Positions 34,800-42,706 of a DNA stretch of 64,000 nt are shown piece after piece (positions within the stretch are counted from its first letter, which is position 1; each line of letters starts with the position of its first letter). The DNA lies in the NCBI GenBank assembly GCA_002436015.1, contig DIXJ01000015.1, forward strand, positions 164,314-228,313, in the 5' to 3' direction. The stretch is from Synergistaceae bacterium UBA6083 (GTDB lineage: Bacteria; Synergistota; Synergistia; Synergistales; 79-D21). Below the pieces are notes generated by a model. That model had not been told where the DNA came from. It saw only the letters and a program-made list of their open reading frames with translations, and ran no database searches. The translations under genes were made by a program, and so were the position numbers.

Positions 34800-34826
34800 A
34801 GCAGTATCGGGTCCCGGCCTTTTTTT
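34788..34826 (+). terminator. Attenuator-type intrinsic terminator
   Basis: A perfect 13-bp GC-rich stem (34788-34800 with 34807-34819), 6-nt loop and seven T residues (34820-34826). It lies 21 bp after the leader-peptide stop, the usual arrangement in transcription attenuation. Confidence 0.88.
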
Positions 34827-34880
34827 ATATGTCCTGATCAAAAAATACTTTTATCGAAAATCCAGGAGGGAGAGATTTAA

Positions 34881-35048
34881 ATGTTGAACGAAAAACTTAT
34901 ATTCCAGGCAGTGAGAATGGCAAAGAACAATCCGATGGAAAGCCTTTCCGCAGAACTTGCCCAGTACCAGGAGAACTCCTCCGAGCACCGCCGAGGCATC
35001 CCCTGGTCCTGGATGGCCTTCAGGGGCCCCTTCGAAGGATTCCGGTAG
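34881..35048 (+). CDS. Small unknown protein between two terminators
   Basis: A 55-codon ORF with a good ribosome binding site (ccaggagggagag) starting 55 bp after the first terminator. The product is amphipathic and ends in an aromatic/basic stretch (IPWSWMAFRGPFEGFR). It resembles no family I recognise. It ends 30 bp before a second intrinsic terminator, so it is the only complete ORF that read-through at the first terminator would express. It could be a small functional protein or a second leader. Confidence 0.55.
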   Translation: MLNEKLIFQAVRMAKNNPMESLSAELAQYQENSSEHRRGIPWSWMAFRGPFEGFR

Positions 35049-35078
35049 AAACGGCCCTGGTCCTTGACTGGCATCCTG

Positions 35079-35126
35079 CACGCCCGCCATTCCCCAAAAA
35101 ACGGGAATCGCGGGCGTGTTTTTTTT
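35079..35126 (+). terminator. Intrinsic terminator after the 55-aa ORF
   Basis: A 16-bp stem with one central C/C mismatch (35079-35094 with 35103-35118), an 8-nt A-rich loop and eight T residues. It should stop the leader transcript before the HD-GYP gene. Confidence 0.85.
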
Positions 35127-35161
35127 CGATTCAGCAATCGATTCTGCTTTGATTCGGTGAA

Positions 35162-35190
35162 TTGCGGATCAATGAATGTTGATTTAAGAT
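35162..35190 (+). promoter_or_regulatory. Candidate promoter for the HD-GYP gene
   Basis: TTGCGG at 35162-35167 and TAAGAT at 35185-35190 are 17 bp apart in an AT-rich segment. The -10 box is only 8 bp before the first ATG (35198), so either the mRNA is nearly leaderless or translation begins further in, for example at TTG 35250 after gagga. Confidence 0.4.
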
Positions 35191-35197
35191 AAGCGGG

Positions 35198-36268
35198 ATG
35201 CTATGGCAGATCAACCGTCTGGAGGCGATCCCGCTGAGTCCGCCGAGGAAATTGCTGGGAGAGGGAACCGAACTGTTCGGCCGGCTGTTCCAGGCCCTTC
35301 CCGAGGGAACCGTCCTCTGTGACGGGGACCATGTAGTCCGTATGGTGAACCCGGAATTCTGCCTTCTTTTCGGCTACAGGGAAGAAGAAGTCCTGGGACG
35401 GGCCCTGGACGATCTCGTCATTCAAACTCCCCAAATGGCCCTCCAGTCGGAATCGCTCTGGTCCGGGATCCTCACGAACGAACGGATGTTCCTGGAGGCC
35501 CCCCGCCACCGGAAAGACGGCTCAACCGTCGAGGTTTCCATCCTGGGAGTCCGGCTGGACCTGGAGGAACTGGACCGGGGTTCCTTCTGGATCTACCGCG
35601 ACATCAGCCGCCAGAAAGCCACGGAAACCGAGCTGTGCAAGGCTGCGGAAGCGCTCTCGGACAGCGTGGGCAGGCTGGACCGTCTATTGGAGCAAACCAT
35701 CGGCCTCCTGTCGGGCACGATCGAAAAGAGGGACCCTTACACGGTGGGGCACCAGAAAAAGGTCGCACAGCTTGCAGAGGCCATCTGCAGGAAGATGGGA
35801 CTGAAAAAGGAGTTCTGCCACAGGCTCTACCTGACCTCTCTCGTCCACGACATCGGCAAGATATCCATCCCTGCGGAGATCCTTACGAAGCCTTACACCC
35901 TCACGGCAATAGAAAGAAACCTCCTGGAAACCCACAGCCGAAGCGGGTATGAAATCCTGGAGCAGGTCGATTTCCCCTGGCCCCTGTCCAGAACCGTCCT
36001 GCAGCATCACGAACGGCTCGACGGCTCGGGCTACCCGGAAGGACTGAAGGGAGACTCCATCCTCCTCGAAGCCCGCATCCTCGCCGTTGCAGACGTAGTT
36101 GAGGCCATCTCGGCCGACCGTCCCTACAGGGCAGCCCTCGGACCCGAGGCAGCCCTCGACGAGATCAGGTCCCACCGCGGGAGCAGTTTCGACCCGGATG
36201 CAGTCGATGCCTGCCTCGCCCTGTTTGAAGAAGGTTTCCGGTTCAACCTGCCCGGAAACGGGTTTTAA
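35198..36268 (+). CDS. PAS/HD-GYP protein (cyclic di-GMP phosphodiesterase-like)
   Basis: A 356-aa protein with one PAS domain (residues 25-140: LPEGTVLCDGDHVVRMVNPEF) and an HD-GYP domain (from about 165). The domain shows the metal-site HD in SLVHDIGKISIPAEIL and the GYP signature HHERLDGSGYPEGLKGD, followed by ILAVADVVEAISADRPYR. By family it degrades cyclic di-GMP in response to a PAS signal. No membrane segment is seen. Start 35198 is uncertain because the promoter-like element lies just upstream. Confidence 0.88.
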   Translation: MLWQINRLEAIPLSPPRKLLGEGTELFGRLFQALPEGTVLCDGDHVVRMVNPEFCLLFGYREEEVLGRALDDLVIQTPQMALQSESLWSGILTNERMFLEAPRHRKDGSTVEVSILGVRLDLEELDRGSFWIYRDISRQKATETELCKAAEALSDSVGRLDRLLEQTIGLLSGTIEKRDPYTVGHQKKVAQLAEAICRKMGLKKEFCHRLYLTSLVHDIGKISIPAEILTKPYTLTAIERNLLETHSRSGYEILEQVDFPWPLSRTVLQHHERLDGSGYPEGLKGDSILLEARILAVADVVEAISADRPYRAALGPEAALDEIRSHRGSSFDPDAVDACLALFEEGFRFNLPGNGF

Positions 36269-36289
36269 ACTGCAAGAGGGACTGAGCGC

Positions 36290-36664
36290 TTGAGGCGAAG
36301 ACGGGGATTCTTCGGATGCGGCCTGCTGGTGGGATTGCTCGTGGCCATCCTGGCGATCTCATTTTTCGAGGCGGACCTCTTCAAGCCCTCCTCCCCCCCG
36401 ATGCAGGTCAAGGGGGAACTCGAAGCCTGGAACCAGGCCGTCGGTTTCGTCAAGGCCGGGCTGGAAACGAAAGAAAGGACCCAGTTTCCCATTTATAGCC
36501 CGGCATTCGTCCGCCAGGTCTCACCCGGTTCATGGGAAGTGACGGTCACGGTCGACGTGTTCGACGAATACGGCGTTCGGACAGGACGCAAGGTTTTCAG
36601 GGTCCTGGAAAAATGGGAAGAGAGCACCGGGTGGACCCTGTCCGATCTTTACTCCCAACCCTAG
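36290..36664 (+). CDS. Small membrane-anchored protein of unknown function
   Basis: A 124-aa protein with a TTG start preceded by aagaggg. It has a basic N-terminus, one helix (residues 8-26) and an 85-residue soluble domain rich in beta-strand phrases (GSWEVTVTVDVFDEYGVRTGRKVFRVLE). I do not recognise the family. It follows the HD-GYP gene by 21 bp and its stop overlaps the UspA stop on the opposite strand by 4 bp. Confidence 0.6.
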   Translation: MRRRRGFFGCGLLVGLLVAILAISFFEADLFKPSSPPMQVKGELEAWNQAVGFVKAGLETKERTQFPIYSPAFVRQVSPGSWEVTVTVDVFDEYGVRTGRKVFRVLEKWEESTGWTLSDLYSQP

Positions 36665-37137
36665 AAATCCGCAGGAACCGAAGGGACGACAACCTTATCC
36701 GGCCTTGGCCTGTGGACGAAAACGCTGCACGGCGCGTGAGCCACGACCTTCGCGGCAACGCTGCCCACCAGGAACCGTTCCATCCCGGTAAACGTGCTCC
36801 GGTGCCCGATCATGATGATATCGGCTTCCTCTTCCTCGGCGAAACGGACGACTTCCACGTAGGGAACCCCCAGGCGCGTCACGAGGGACATCTTTTCCCG
36901 GTCTACGGGGATCTTGTCCATTTCTTCCTCCACGAACCGCTTGAAACTCACCTCCACGGCCGCCATAAGGTCCTCGTAGGGCTTCATGGCAACGGAACGC
37001 CACAGGCTCTTGTACGGTTCGATCACGTGGAAGAAGACGATCTTCACGTCGATTTCCCTGTTCGCATAGTAGAGGGCGTAATCCACCACCGCTCGGCTGG
37101 TTTCGCTGCCATCGATCGCCACAACCACTTTTTTCAT
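36661..37137 (-). CDS. Universal stress protein (UspA family)
   Basis: A 158-aa single-domain Usp protein. It begins KKVVVAIDGSETS and ends with the ATP-binding signature IMIGHRSTFTGMERFLVGSVAAKVVAHAPCSV, here split over residues 108-140 with G-2x-G-9x-G(S) spacing. ATG 37137 follows taagggggga. No clear pathway link to neighbours. Confidence 0.9.
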   Translation of the reverse strand: MKKVVVAIDGSETSRAVVDYALYYANREIDVKIVFFHVIEPYKSLWRSVAMKPYEDLMAAVEVSFKRFVEEEMDKIPVDREKMSLVTRLGVPYVEVVRFAEEEEADIIMIGHRSTFTGMERFLVGSVAAKVVAHAPCSVFVHRPRPDKVVVPSVPADF

Positions 37138-37219
37138 GGGAATCCCCCCTTACCCCGTTGTTTTATCATGATAGCACGTCAGTTCATTTAGTCCAACGGG
37201 GGAGAGGAAGTTTTTCGCC

Positions 37220-37792
37220 TTATTTCACGACCGCCCCGTAAATCGCCCTGACTTCATCCCTGATGCGGTCCAGGCCCTCGAAACGATGCGTTCCCCAGGG
37301 CAACTCCACCAGCGTCCCGTGGAACCTGAAAAAGTCCCGGGCCAGGCGGGGTTCGAGGACCTCATCGTCCTGCGTGATGAAAGCGTGGACAAAACGGCTT
37401 TCAACCCTGTAGGCCGTTTCGCAGAAGAGGTCCTTCAGGGCGAGGCAGTCCTCACGGGTCCAAATGCCCGGTTCCCCGGTGTAGGCATTCGTGACGGGAC
37501 CGATTGCCCCGGCCAGGTGGACGAACGGAACGACAGCCGGGTTGAGGAGCACCGCGGGCACCCCGTACCGGCAACAGAGGACGTAGGCGTAAAACCCGCC
37601 CAGGCTGGAACCCACGATCATTTCCAGGGGCTCGCCGGGATTTTTCACCGCCTCCTCCAGGACCTCCAGCGCTTCCCGCGGTGGCAGGGGCAAGTCCGGG
37701 GAAACCACCCTCACCCCCGGAAAGGTTTCCTTCAAAAAAGCCGCCTTCGCATTGGCCCCGCATGACCGAAAACCGTGAATATTCAGGATCAT
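37220..37792 (-). CDS. YqiA-like alpha/beta-hydrolase esterase
   Basis: A 190-aa minimal alpha/beta hydrolase of the UPF0227/YqiA type. It opens with MILNIHGFRSCGANAKA, has the nucleophile elbow GSSLGG, acid in TQDDEVL and the catalytic His in WGTHRF near the end. ATG 37792 follows ggaagagga. The longer in-frame ORF to 37864 would cross the upstream hairpin and is not used. Confidence 0.82.
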   Translation of the reverse strand: MILNIHGFRSCGANAKAAFLKETFPGVRVVSPDLPLPPREALEVLEEAVKNPGEPLEMIVGSSLGGFYAYVLCCRYGVPAVLLNPAVVPFVHLAGAIGPVTNAYTGEPGIWTREDCLALKDLFCETAYRVESRFVHAFITQDDEVLEPRLARDFFRFHGTLVELPWGTHRFEGLDRIRDEVRAIYGAVVK

Positions 37793-37812
37793 TCCTCTTC
37801 CACCCCTGAGAA

Positions 37813-37836
37813 ACCGGGGGCCCGAAGGCCCCCGGT
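37813..37836 (-). terminator. Hairpin between panB and the esterase gene
   Basis: A 10-bp GC stem (37813-37822 with 37827-37836) whose loop reads UUCG in the minus-strand transcript, a very stable tetraloop. The T-rich tail is short (ttt), so it may only partly terminate panB transcription. Confidence 0.5.
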
Positions 37837-37891
37837 CCGGATTTGATTGTGATTGTGAACGCAAAAAAAATTTGTACCTGTCCCGAGTTGA

Positions 37892-38746
37892 CTATTCGAA
37901 CTCCTCGAGCATCCGCGCGAAGTCCTCTTCCTTGCCCTTCAGGATGTGGTACACGTGCTCGTCCGCCGGGAACACGGACTTCTTCACGTCCGACACGTAT
38001 TCCTTGAACGCCGCGATCTCGATCTCCGCAACCGATGCGTACTTCTTGACGAACTTCGGCGTGAACGCCTGGAAAAGTCCCAGCATGTCCCCGCAGATGA
38101 TCAGCTGTCCGTCGCAAGGCTCTCCCGCCCCGATGGAGTACACGGGGATCGAAAGCTTCTTCCAGATGACTTCCGTCAGCTCCGGCGGCACCGCCTCCAG
38201 CAGCAGCGCGCACGCCCCCGCCTCCTGCACCGCCAGGGCATCCTTGATCAGCTCACGGGCGCTCTCGGGATCGCGACCCTGGGCCTTGAATCCCCCCAGC
38301 TGCCCCGAGCTCTGGGGCGTCAGGCCGATGTGACCGATGACCTGGATCCCCGCGTCCGTGATCGCACGGATCCGGCTCGCCACCCGGCGGCCGCCCTCCA
38401 GCTTGATGGCGTCCATGTCCGCTTCCTTCAAAAACCGCCCCGCGTTCTCCACGGCCTTCTCGTCACTGACCTGGTAGCTCATGAAGGGCATGTCGCCGAC
38501 GCAGAAGGTGTTGGGTGCCCCACGCCTCACGGCCTGGGAGTGGCGGATGCAGTCGTCCATCGTCACCGGGACCGTCCCCTGGTACCCCAGGACCACCATC
38601 CCCAGAGAGTCTCCCACCAGGATCATGTCCATCCCCGCGGCTTCCGCGAAGGACGCCGTCGGGAAATCGTACGCCGTGATCCAGGCCACCTTTTCCCCGG
38701 CCTGCTTCATCTGGACCAGTTCCAGTCTTCCCTTCTTCTTTGCCAT
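37892..38746 (-). CDS. panB: 3-methyl-2-oxobutanoate hydroxymethyltransferase
   Basis: Ketopantoate hydroxymethyltransferase, 284 aa, the first step of pantothenate synthesis from alpha-ketoisovalerate and methylene-tetrahydrofolate. Signatures are ITAYDFPTASFAEAAGMD, GDSLGMVVLGYQGT, the catalytic/metal residues in DMPFMSYQ and KLEGG, GHIGLTPQ, LLLEAVPPE and SIGAG. ATG 38746 is preceded by aaggggg. panC and panD are not adjacent. Confidence 0.95.
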   Translation of the reverse strand: MAKKKGRLELVQMKQAGEKVAWITAYDFPTASFAEAAGMDMILVGDSLGMVVLGYQGTVPVTMDDCIRHSQAVRRGAPNTFCVGDMPFMSYQVSDEKAVENAGRFLKEADMDAIKLEGGRRVASRIRAITDAGIQVIGHIGLTPQSSGQLGGFKAQGRDPESARELIKDALAVQEAGACALLLEAVPPELTEVIWKKLSIPVYSIGAGEPCDGQLIICGDMLGLFQAFTPKFVKKYASVAEIEIAAFKEYVSDVKKSVFPADEHVYHILKGKEEDFARMLEEFE

Positions 38747-38909
38747 GATGATCCCCCTTACGAGTTTTTGTCTTCCAGGTCCTTCGACGCCGGACCCTTC
38801 CTTCCGATTATAGACGCAGGATACGGTTTCCTTCCCGGCTATAAACAATCCCGTACCTGTGGGAGAATACGGGAAAGAACGAGGCGGTTTCAACCGAGGG
38901 GGAAATATC

Positions 38910-39830
38910 TTGTCCGGATCGAACACGAAAGGAGTTTTGCTCGTCCTGCTGGCGGGAGTCCTCTGGGGAACGATGGCCCCGGTTGGCAAGGCCCTTTCCC
39001 TGGGCAGGACGGACACGATGACCGTCGTCTTCAGCAGGGCGTTCCTCGCCGGCTTGGCGGCCTTCCTTTTCATGGCCTGGCGGGCTCCGCAAAACCTGTA
39101 CCTGCGCGCCTCCCAGCTTCCCCTCCTGTCCTTCTACGCGATTTTCGGCGTTTCCGCCATGTACTGCGGCTTTTTCATGTCGCTCAATTCCCTCTCCGTG
39201 GCGCTGACCGAGGTGATCTTCTTCTCCTACCCCCTCCTGATCGCCCTTCTCTCTCCCTTCGTCACCGGGGAGAAACCCGCACGCGTGGAAATCATCGGAG
39301 CCGTGATCATTTTCTTCGCGGTAATCCTGGCCGTCTTGCCTTCGCTTCTTTCCGGCGGGCTGGCTTTTTCCATGGGGGGTCTCGGGTGGGCCGCCCTTTC
39401 CGCCCTGGGCATGACCCTCTATTCCCTCTTCGCCCGCATGGCCGCCAAGGGCGGCCACGTTCCCCAGGGAACCCTGTTCGTCTACGGGATGCTCTTCGGG
39501 GCCGTGGTCCTCGGCCTTGGAAAGACCTTTTCGACCGGCTGGGGAGACCTGGCTTCCCTGACACCGGGCCAGGCCGGCTGGATCCTCTACCTCAGCCTGG
39601 GGGCGACCCTGGTGGGCTACGCCTCCTTCTACCTGGGCCTCCGCCACGTGACCGCCGCAACGGCCGGCGTCATCGGGACGGCCGAGCTCGTGACGGCCCT
39701 TGCCCTTTCCTTTTTCGTCATGGGCTCTACGGTGGCGCCGAACGAGCTGGCGGCCGCCGCGCTGATCATCCTCTCCATCGCCCTGGTCTCCCTCCGAAAG
39801 GAAACCCCATGTTCTACGACTGGCAGCTGA
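38910..39830 (+). CDS. EamA/DMT family transporter
   Basis: A ten-helix transporter of 306 aa with two EamA repeats (GVLWGTMAPVGKALSL at the start; GTAELVTALALSFFVMG near the end). TTG 38910 was chosen because gaggggg lies 8 nt upstream; the frame extends to 38859 without a site. It is divergent from panB and overlaps the helicase gene by 22 bp. Substrate unknown. Confidence 0.82.
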   Translation: MSGSNTKGVLLVLLAGVLWGTMAPVGKALSLGRTDTMTVVFSRAFLAGLAAFLFMAWRAPQNLYLRASQLPLLSFYAIFGVSAMYCGFFMSLNSLSVALTEVIFFSYPLLIALLSPFVTGEKPARVEIIGAVIIFFAVILAVLPSLLSGGLAFSMGGLGWAALSALGMTLYSLFARMAAKGGHVPQGTLFVYGMLFGAVVLGLGKTFSTGWGDLASLTPGQAGWILYLSLGATLVGYASFYLGLRHVTAATAGVIGTAELVTALALSFFVMGSTVAPNELAAAALIILSIALVSLRKETPCSTTGS

Positions 39831-41401
39831 AGGCCTACGCGGCCATCGACAGCCAGAGCGCCATCCTCGCCGCCCCGACGGGAAGCGGCAAGACCTGGGT
39901 GGCCTACCTCTGGTCGGGACTCCTGGACCTGGAAGGGAAAACCCACCTGCCGAAGGGACGGGTCATTTTCACGGCCCCCATCAAGGCCCTTTCGAACGAG
40001 CGCTACCTGGATCTCAAGCGGATGGGCTTCGACGTAGGGCTCGAAACCGGGGATTTCAAGAAGAACGCCGATGCTTCCGTCCTCTGCTGCACGATGGAGA
40101 TCTACACCCTGAAATACGCACGTCGACCCGTTGGACGGGTCATCGTCGACGAGTTCCACTACATCTTCAACGACCTGGACCGCACGAGGGCCTATATCGA
40201 CGGGATCCGGGCCACCCACCCCTCCACCGAAATCCTGGTCATGTCCGCCACCTTCGGGGAACCCGAGGTCCTGAAGGAATACCTGCAGGAGATGGCCCGT
40301 CGCGACTTCATCCTTTACGAGACCCGGGAGCGGGCCACCGAACTGGTCTTCCTGAAAAAAGGCACGAAGTTCGACCGTATCCGGGATGCCCTGGTGTTCG
40401 TCTTTTCAAGGAAAGGCGCCGAGTACCTGGCGGACCAGGTTGCAGCGACCCGCAAGAAGATTCCCGCCGCCGCCCGCACCCGGCTTAAGCAGATGGCCCA
40501 GATCCTGGAGGTGAAGTGGGTGCCGGGGGTGATGCTGCGGGGAGTGGGCGTCTACCATGGAAGCTTGCTGCCCAAGGAGAAGTTCCTCGTGGAGATGGCC
40601 TTCCGCGAACGGATCATCGACGTTGTGGTGGGAACCGACGCCCTTTCTCTGGGAGTGAACCTCCCAGCCGAGACGGTGGTCTTCGGCCAGATGGCCAAGT
40701 TCATCGACGGCCCACTGAAGAAGAACGAGTTCCTGCAGATGTCCGGCCGCGCGGGTCGAAAGGGTTTCTTCGACACCGGGTACGTGACCTACCTGCCGCG
40801 GAGCAAGGCGGAACACTACGATTACGACACCGAATCCCTCTATCACGAGATCCGTCATGCCCCCTGCGAACCCGCCCGCGTGACCCTTCAGCCGGCCGTG
40901 GCCCGGCTTTTGCGCAAGGAAGCCACCCCGGAAGAGGAAGCCCGCCTGGTGGCGAACTGCTCGCTGCCCCACCAGGATTTCGGGATGGTGCTGGGGCAGG
41001 TGGAAGACCTTCTCCGGACCATCAGCCGTTTCATCCGGCGCCTGCCCGACCCCCACGACAGGAGCCGCCTCAAGCGCATCCTGGCGGACGCCTGGTTCGA
41101 CGAGATGTCGGTGAGCGCCAACATCTCGGTGGCAAAACTCTTCCTGGACGAGAACTTCCCGAACGCCCTGGCCGTGGCGGAAATCCTGAAGCAGGAGGAG
41201 AGAAACTACCTCCAGGCGCTCCTGAAAGTGAAGCGCTACGCCAACCGCCTGCCGGAGGGGTACGGGTTCAGGGGCCTGGAGACCCTGGACGAAACCGTCC
41301 GGCGGATTGACGCCACGGTTTACGGTTTCGAGGAAAAGCTCGAAAGGCTGAACGTCATGAACGCTCCCGAATTCGAGGCGGCGGAGGAAGAGGATGCCTG
41401 A
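39809..41401 (+). CDS. Ski2-like DExH-box helicase
   Basis: A superfamily 2 helicase of 530 aa with a compact core: Q-like YDWQLKAY, Walker A APTGSGKT, motif Ia FTAPIKALSNER, DEFH box (IVDEFHYIF), motif III SATF, and motifs V/VI GTDALSLGVNLPAE and QMSGRAGRKG. The last 150 residues are a charged helical region as in Ski2/Mtr4-type enzymes. It is followed by the tag glycosylase with an 8-bp overlap. Whether it works on RNA or DNA cannot be read; the neighbour favours DNA repair. Confidence 0.85.
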   Translation: MFYDWQLKAYAAIDSQSAILAAPTGSGKTWVAYLWSGLLDLEGKTHLPKGRVIFTAPIKALSNERYLDLKRMGFDVGLETGDFKKNADASVLCCTMEIYTLKYARRPVGRVIVDEFHYIFNDLDRTRAYIDGIRATHPSTEILVMSATFGEPEVLKEYLQEMARRDFILYETRERATELVFLKKGTKFDRIRDALVFVFSRKGAEYLADQVAATRKKIPAAARTRLKQMAQILEVKWVPGVMLRGVGVYHGSLLPKEKFLVEMAFRERIIDVVVGTDALSLGVNLPAETVVFGQMAKFIDGPLKKNEFLQMSGRAGRKGFFDTGYVTYLPRSKAEHYDYDTESLYHEIRHAPCEPARVTLQPAVARLLRKEATPEEEARLVANCSLPHQDFGMVLGQVEDLLRTISRFIRRLPDPHDRSRLKRILADAWFDEMSVSANISVAKLFLDENFPNALAVAEILKQEERNYLQALLKVKRYANRLPEGYGFRGLETLDETVRRIDATVYGFEEKLERLNVMNAPEFEAAEEEDA

Positions 41402-42002
41402 CCGGACGCGATGCCCCTGGCCCGGCCGGGATCCCCTGTACATGGACTACCATGACCGGGAATGGGGAGTCCCGCTGCGCGACGACCGGGCTTTTTTCGA
41501 ACTGCTCGTGCTCGAATCGGCCCAGGCGGGCCTTAGCTGGATCACGATCCTGAAGCGGCGCGAGGGCTACCGGAGAGCCTTCGAGAAGTTCGACCCGCAG
41601 GTCGTGGCCCGCTACGGCGAAGCCCGGATCGCCTCCCTCCTGGAAGATACCGGGATCATCCGGAACCGGAAGAAGGTCGAGTCGGCCGTTTCGAACGCCC
41701 GGGCCTTCCTGCGGGTACAGGAAGCTTTCGGCTCTTTCTCCGCCTATCTCTGGGGTTTCGTCGGCGGGAAGTCCATCGTCAACGAATGGAAGGATATGGC
41801 GGAAGTCCCCGCGAAAACGGAACTTTCGGAATCCATCAGCCGCGACATGAAATCCCGCGGGTTTACATTCTTCGGCCCCGTGGCCTGCTACGCCTTCCTG
41901 CAATCCGCGGGCCTCGTGAACGATCACCTCGTGTCCTGCTTCCGCCACGGGGAAGTGCAGACCCTGCAACATGAGCCCGACCCTGACCGACCCCGGTCAT
42001 AA
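41394..42002 (+). CDS. tag: DNA-3-methyladenine glycosylase I
   Basis: Base-excision repair glycosylase of 202 aa that removes 3-methyladenine. The zinc snap residues are present: Cys7, His20 in YMDYHDREWG, His178 and Cys182 in NDHLVSCFRH. The substrate-pocket segment LLVLESAQAGLSWITIL has the conserved Glu. It overlaps the helicase by 8 bp, suggesting one repair transcript. Confidence 0.93.
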   Translation: MPDRTRCPWPGRDPLYMDYHDREWGVPLRDDRAFFELLVLESAQAGLSWITILKRREGYRRAFEKFDPQVVARYGEARIASLLEDTGIIRNRKKVESAVSNARAFLRVQEAFGSFSAYLWGFVGGKSIVNEWKDMAEVPAKTELSESISRDMKSRGFTFFGPVACYAFLQSAGLVNDHLVSCFRHGEVQTLQHEPDPDRPRS

Positions 42003-42024
42003 AACACACAAGGAGGTCTTTTCT

Positions 42025-42573
42025 TTGGAACAGTTCCTGGAAGGATACCGCAATTTCCTCAAGACGGCAGATCGCGAACTCTACGGGCGGCTGGCGAAGG
42101 GACAGGCCCCCCACTCCCTGGTCGTTTCGTGCTCGGACAGCCGGATCGTCCCCGAGGAAATCTTCTCGGCCAGGCCGGGGGAATTTTTCGTCCTCCGGAA
42201 CGTGGGAAACGTCTGCCGGACCGATGACCCTTCCGTTTCCGCCGCCCTGGAGTACGCAGTGAATCACGTCAGGATCCGGCATATCATCGTGCTGGCCCAT
42301 TCCGACTGCGGGGCCGTCAAGGCCGTCCTGCACAAGGAACACCTGGATACACAGGGGCTCTTGGACTGGCTCTGCGAGGAGTGCTTCGATGGCCCCGACC
42401 TGGATTGCGCGATCAAGGCTTCCGGGGTCCGGCAACTCGATCGCCTCAAGGCCCACCCGGCCGTCAAGGCTGCTTTGGAGGAAGGCCGGCTCGACGCCGA
42501 ACTCCTCTTCTTCGACCTGGAGACCCTGGGCCTGGCCCGCTACGACGGCAGGGACTGGGACAAGATCTGCTGA
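42025..42573 (+). CDS. Beta-class carbonic anhydrase
   Basis: Zinc enzyme of 182 aa that hydrates CO2. The zinc site and catalytic dyad are visible: Cys36-Ser-Asp38-Ser-Arg, then His92 and Cys95 in LAHSDCGAVKA. TTG 42025 follows aaggagg with ideal spacing, while the in-frame ATG 41971 would overlap the tag gene. The C-terminus is short as in bacterial beta carbonic anhydrases. Confidence 0.9.
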   Translation: MEQFLEGYRNFLKTADRELYGRLAKGQAPHSLVVSCSDSRIVPEEIFSARPGEFFVLRNVGNVCRTDDPSVSAALEYAVNHVRIRHIIVLAHSDCGAVKAVLHKEHLDTQGLLDWLCEECFDGPDLDCAIKASGVRQLDRLKAHPAVKAALEEGRLDAELLFFDLETLGLARYDGRDWDKIC

Positions 42574-42706
42574 ACCGGGCCCACCTCACGGACGGCGCTT
42601 TTTTGGGTACCTCCTGCCACATTCCTGCTGTTTCACCTCATTCTGGTCCGGCCCGTCCACCTCTTGGGGTGCTAACCTAGGCTTGTTGCAAGGGAGGTGT
42701 ACGGTC

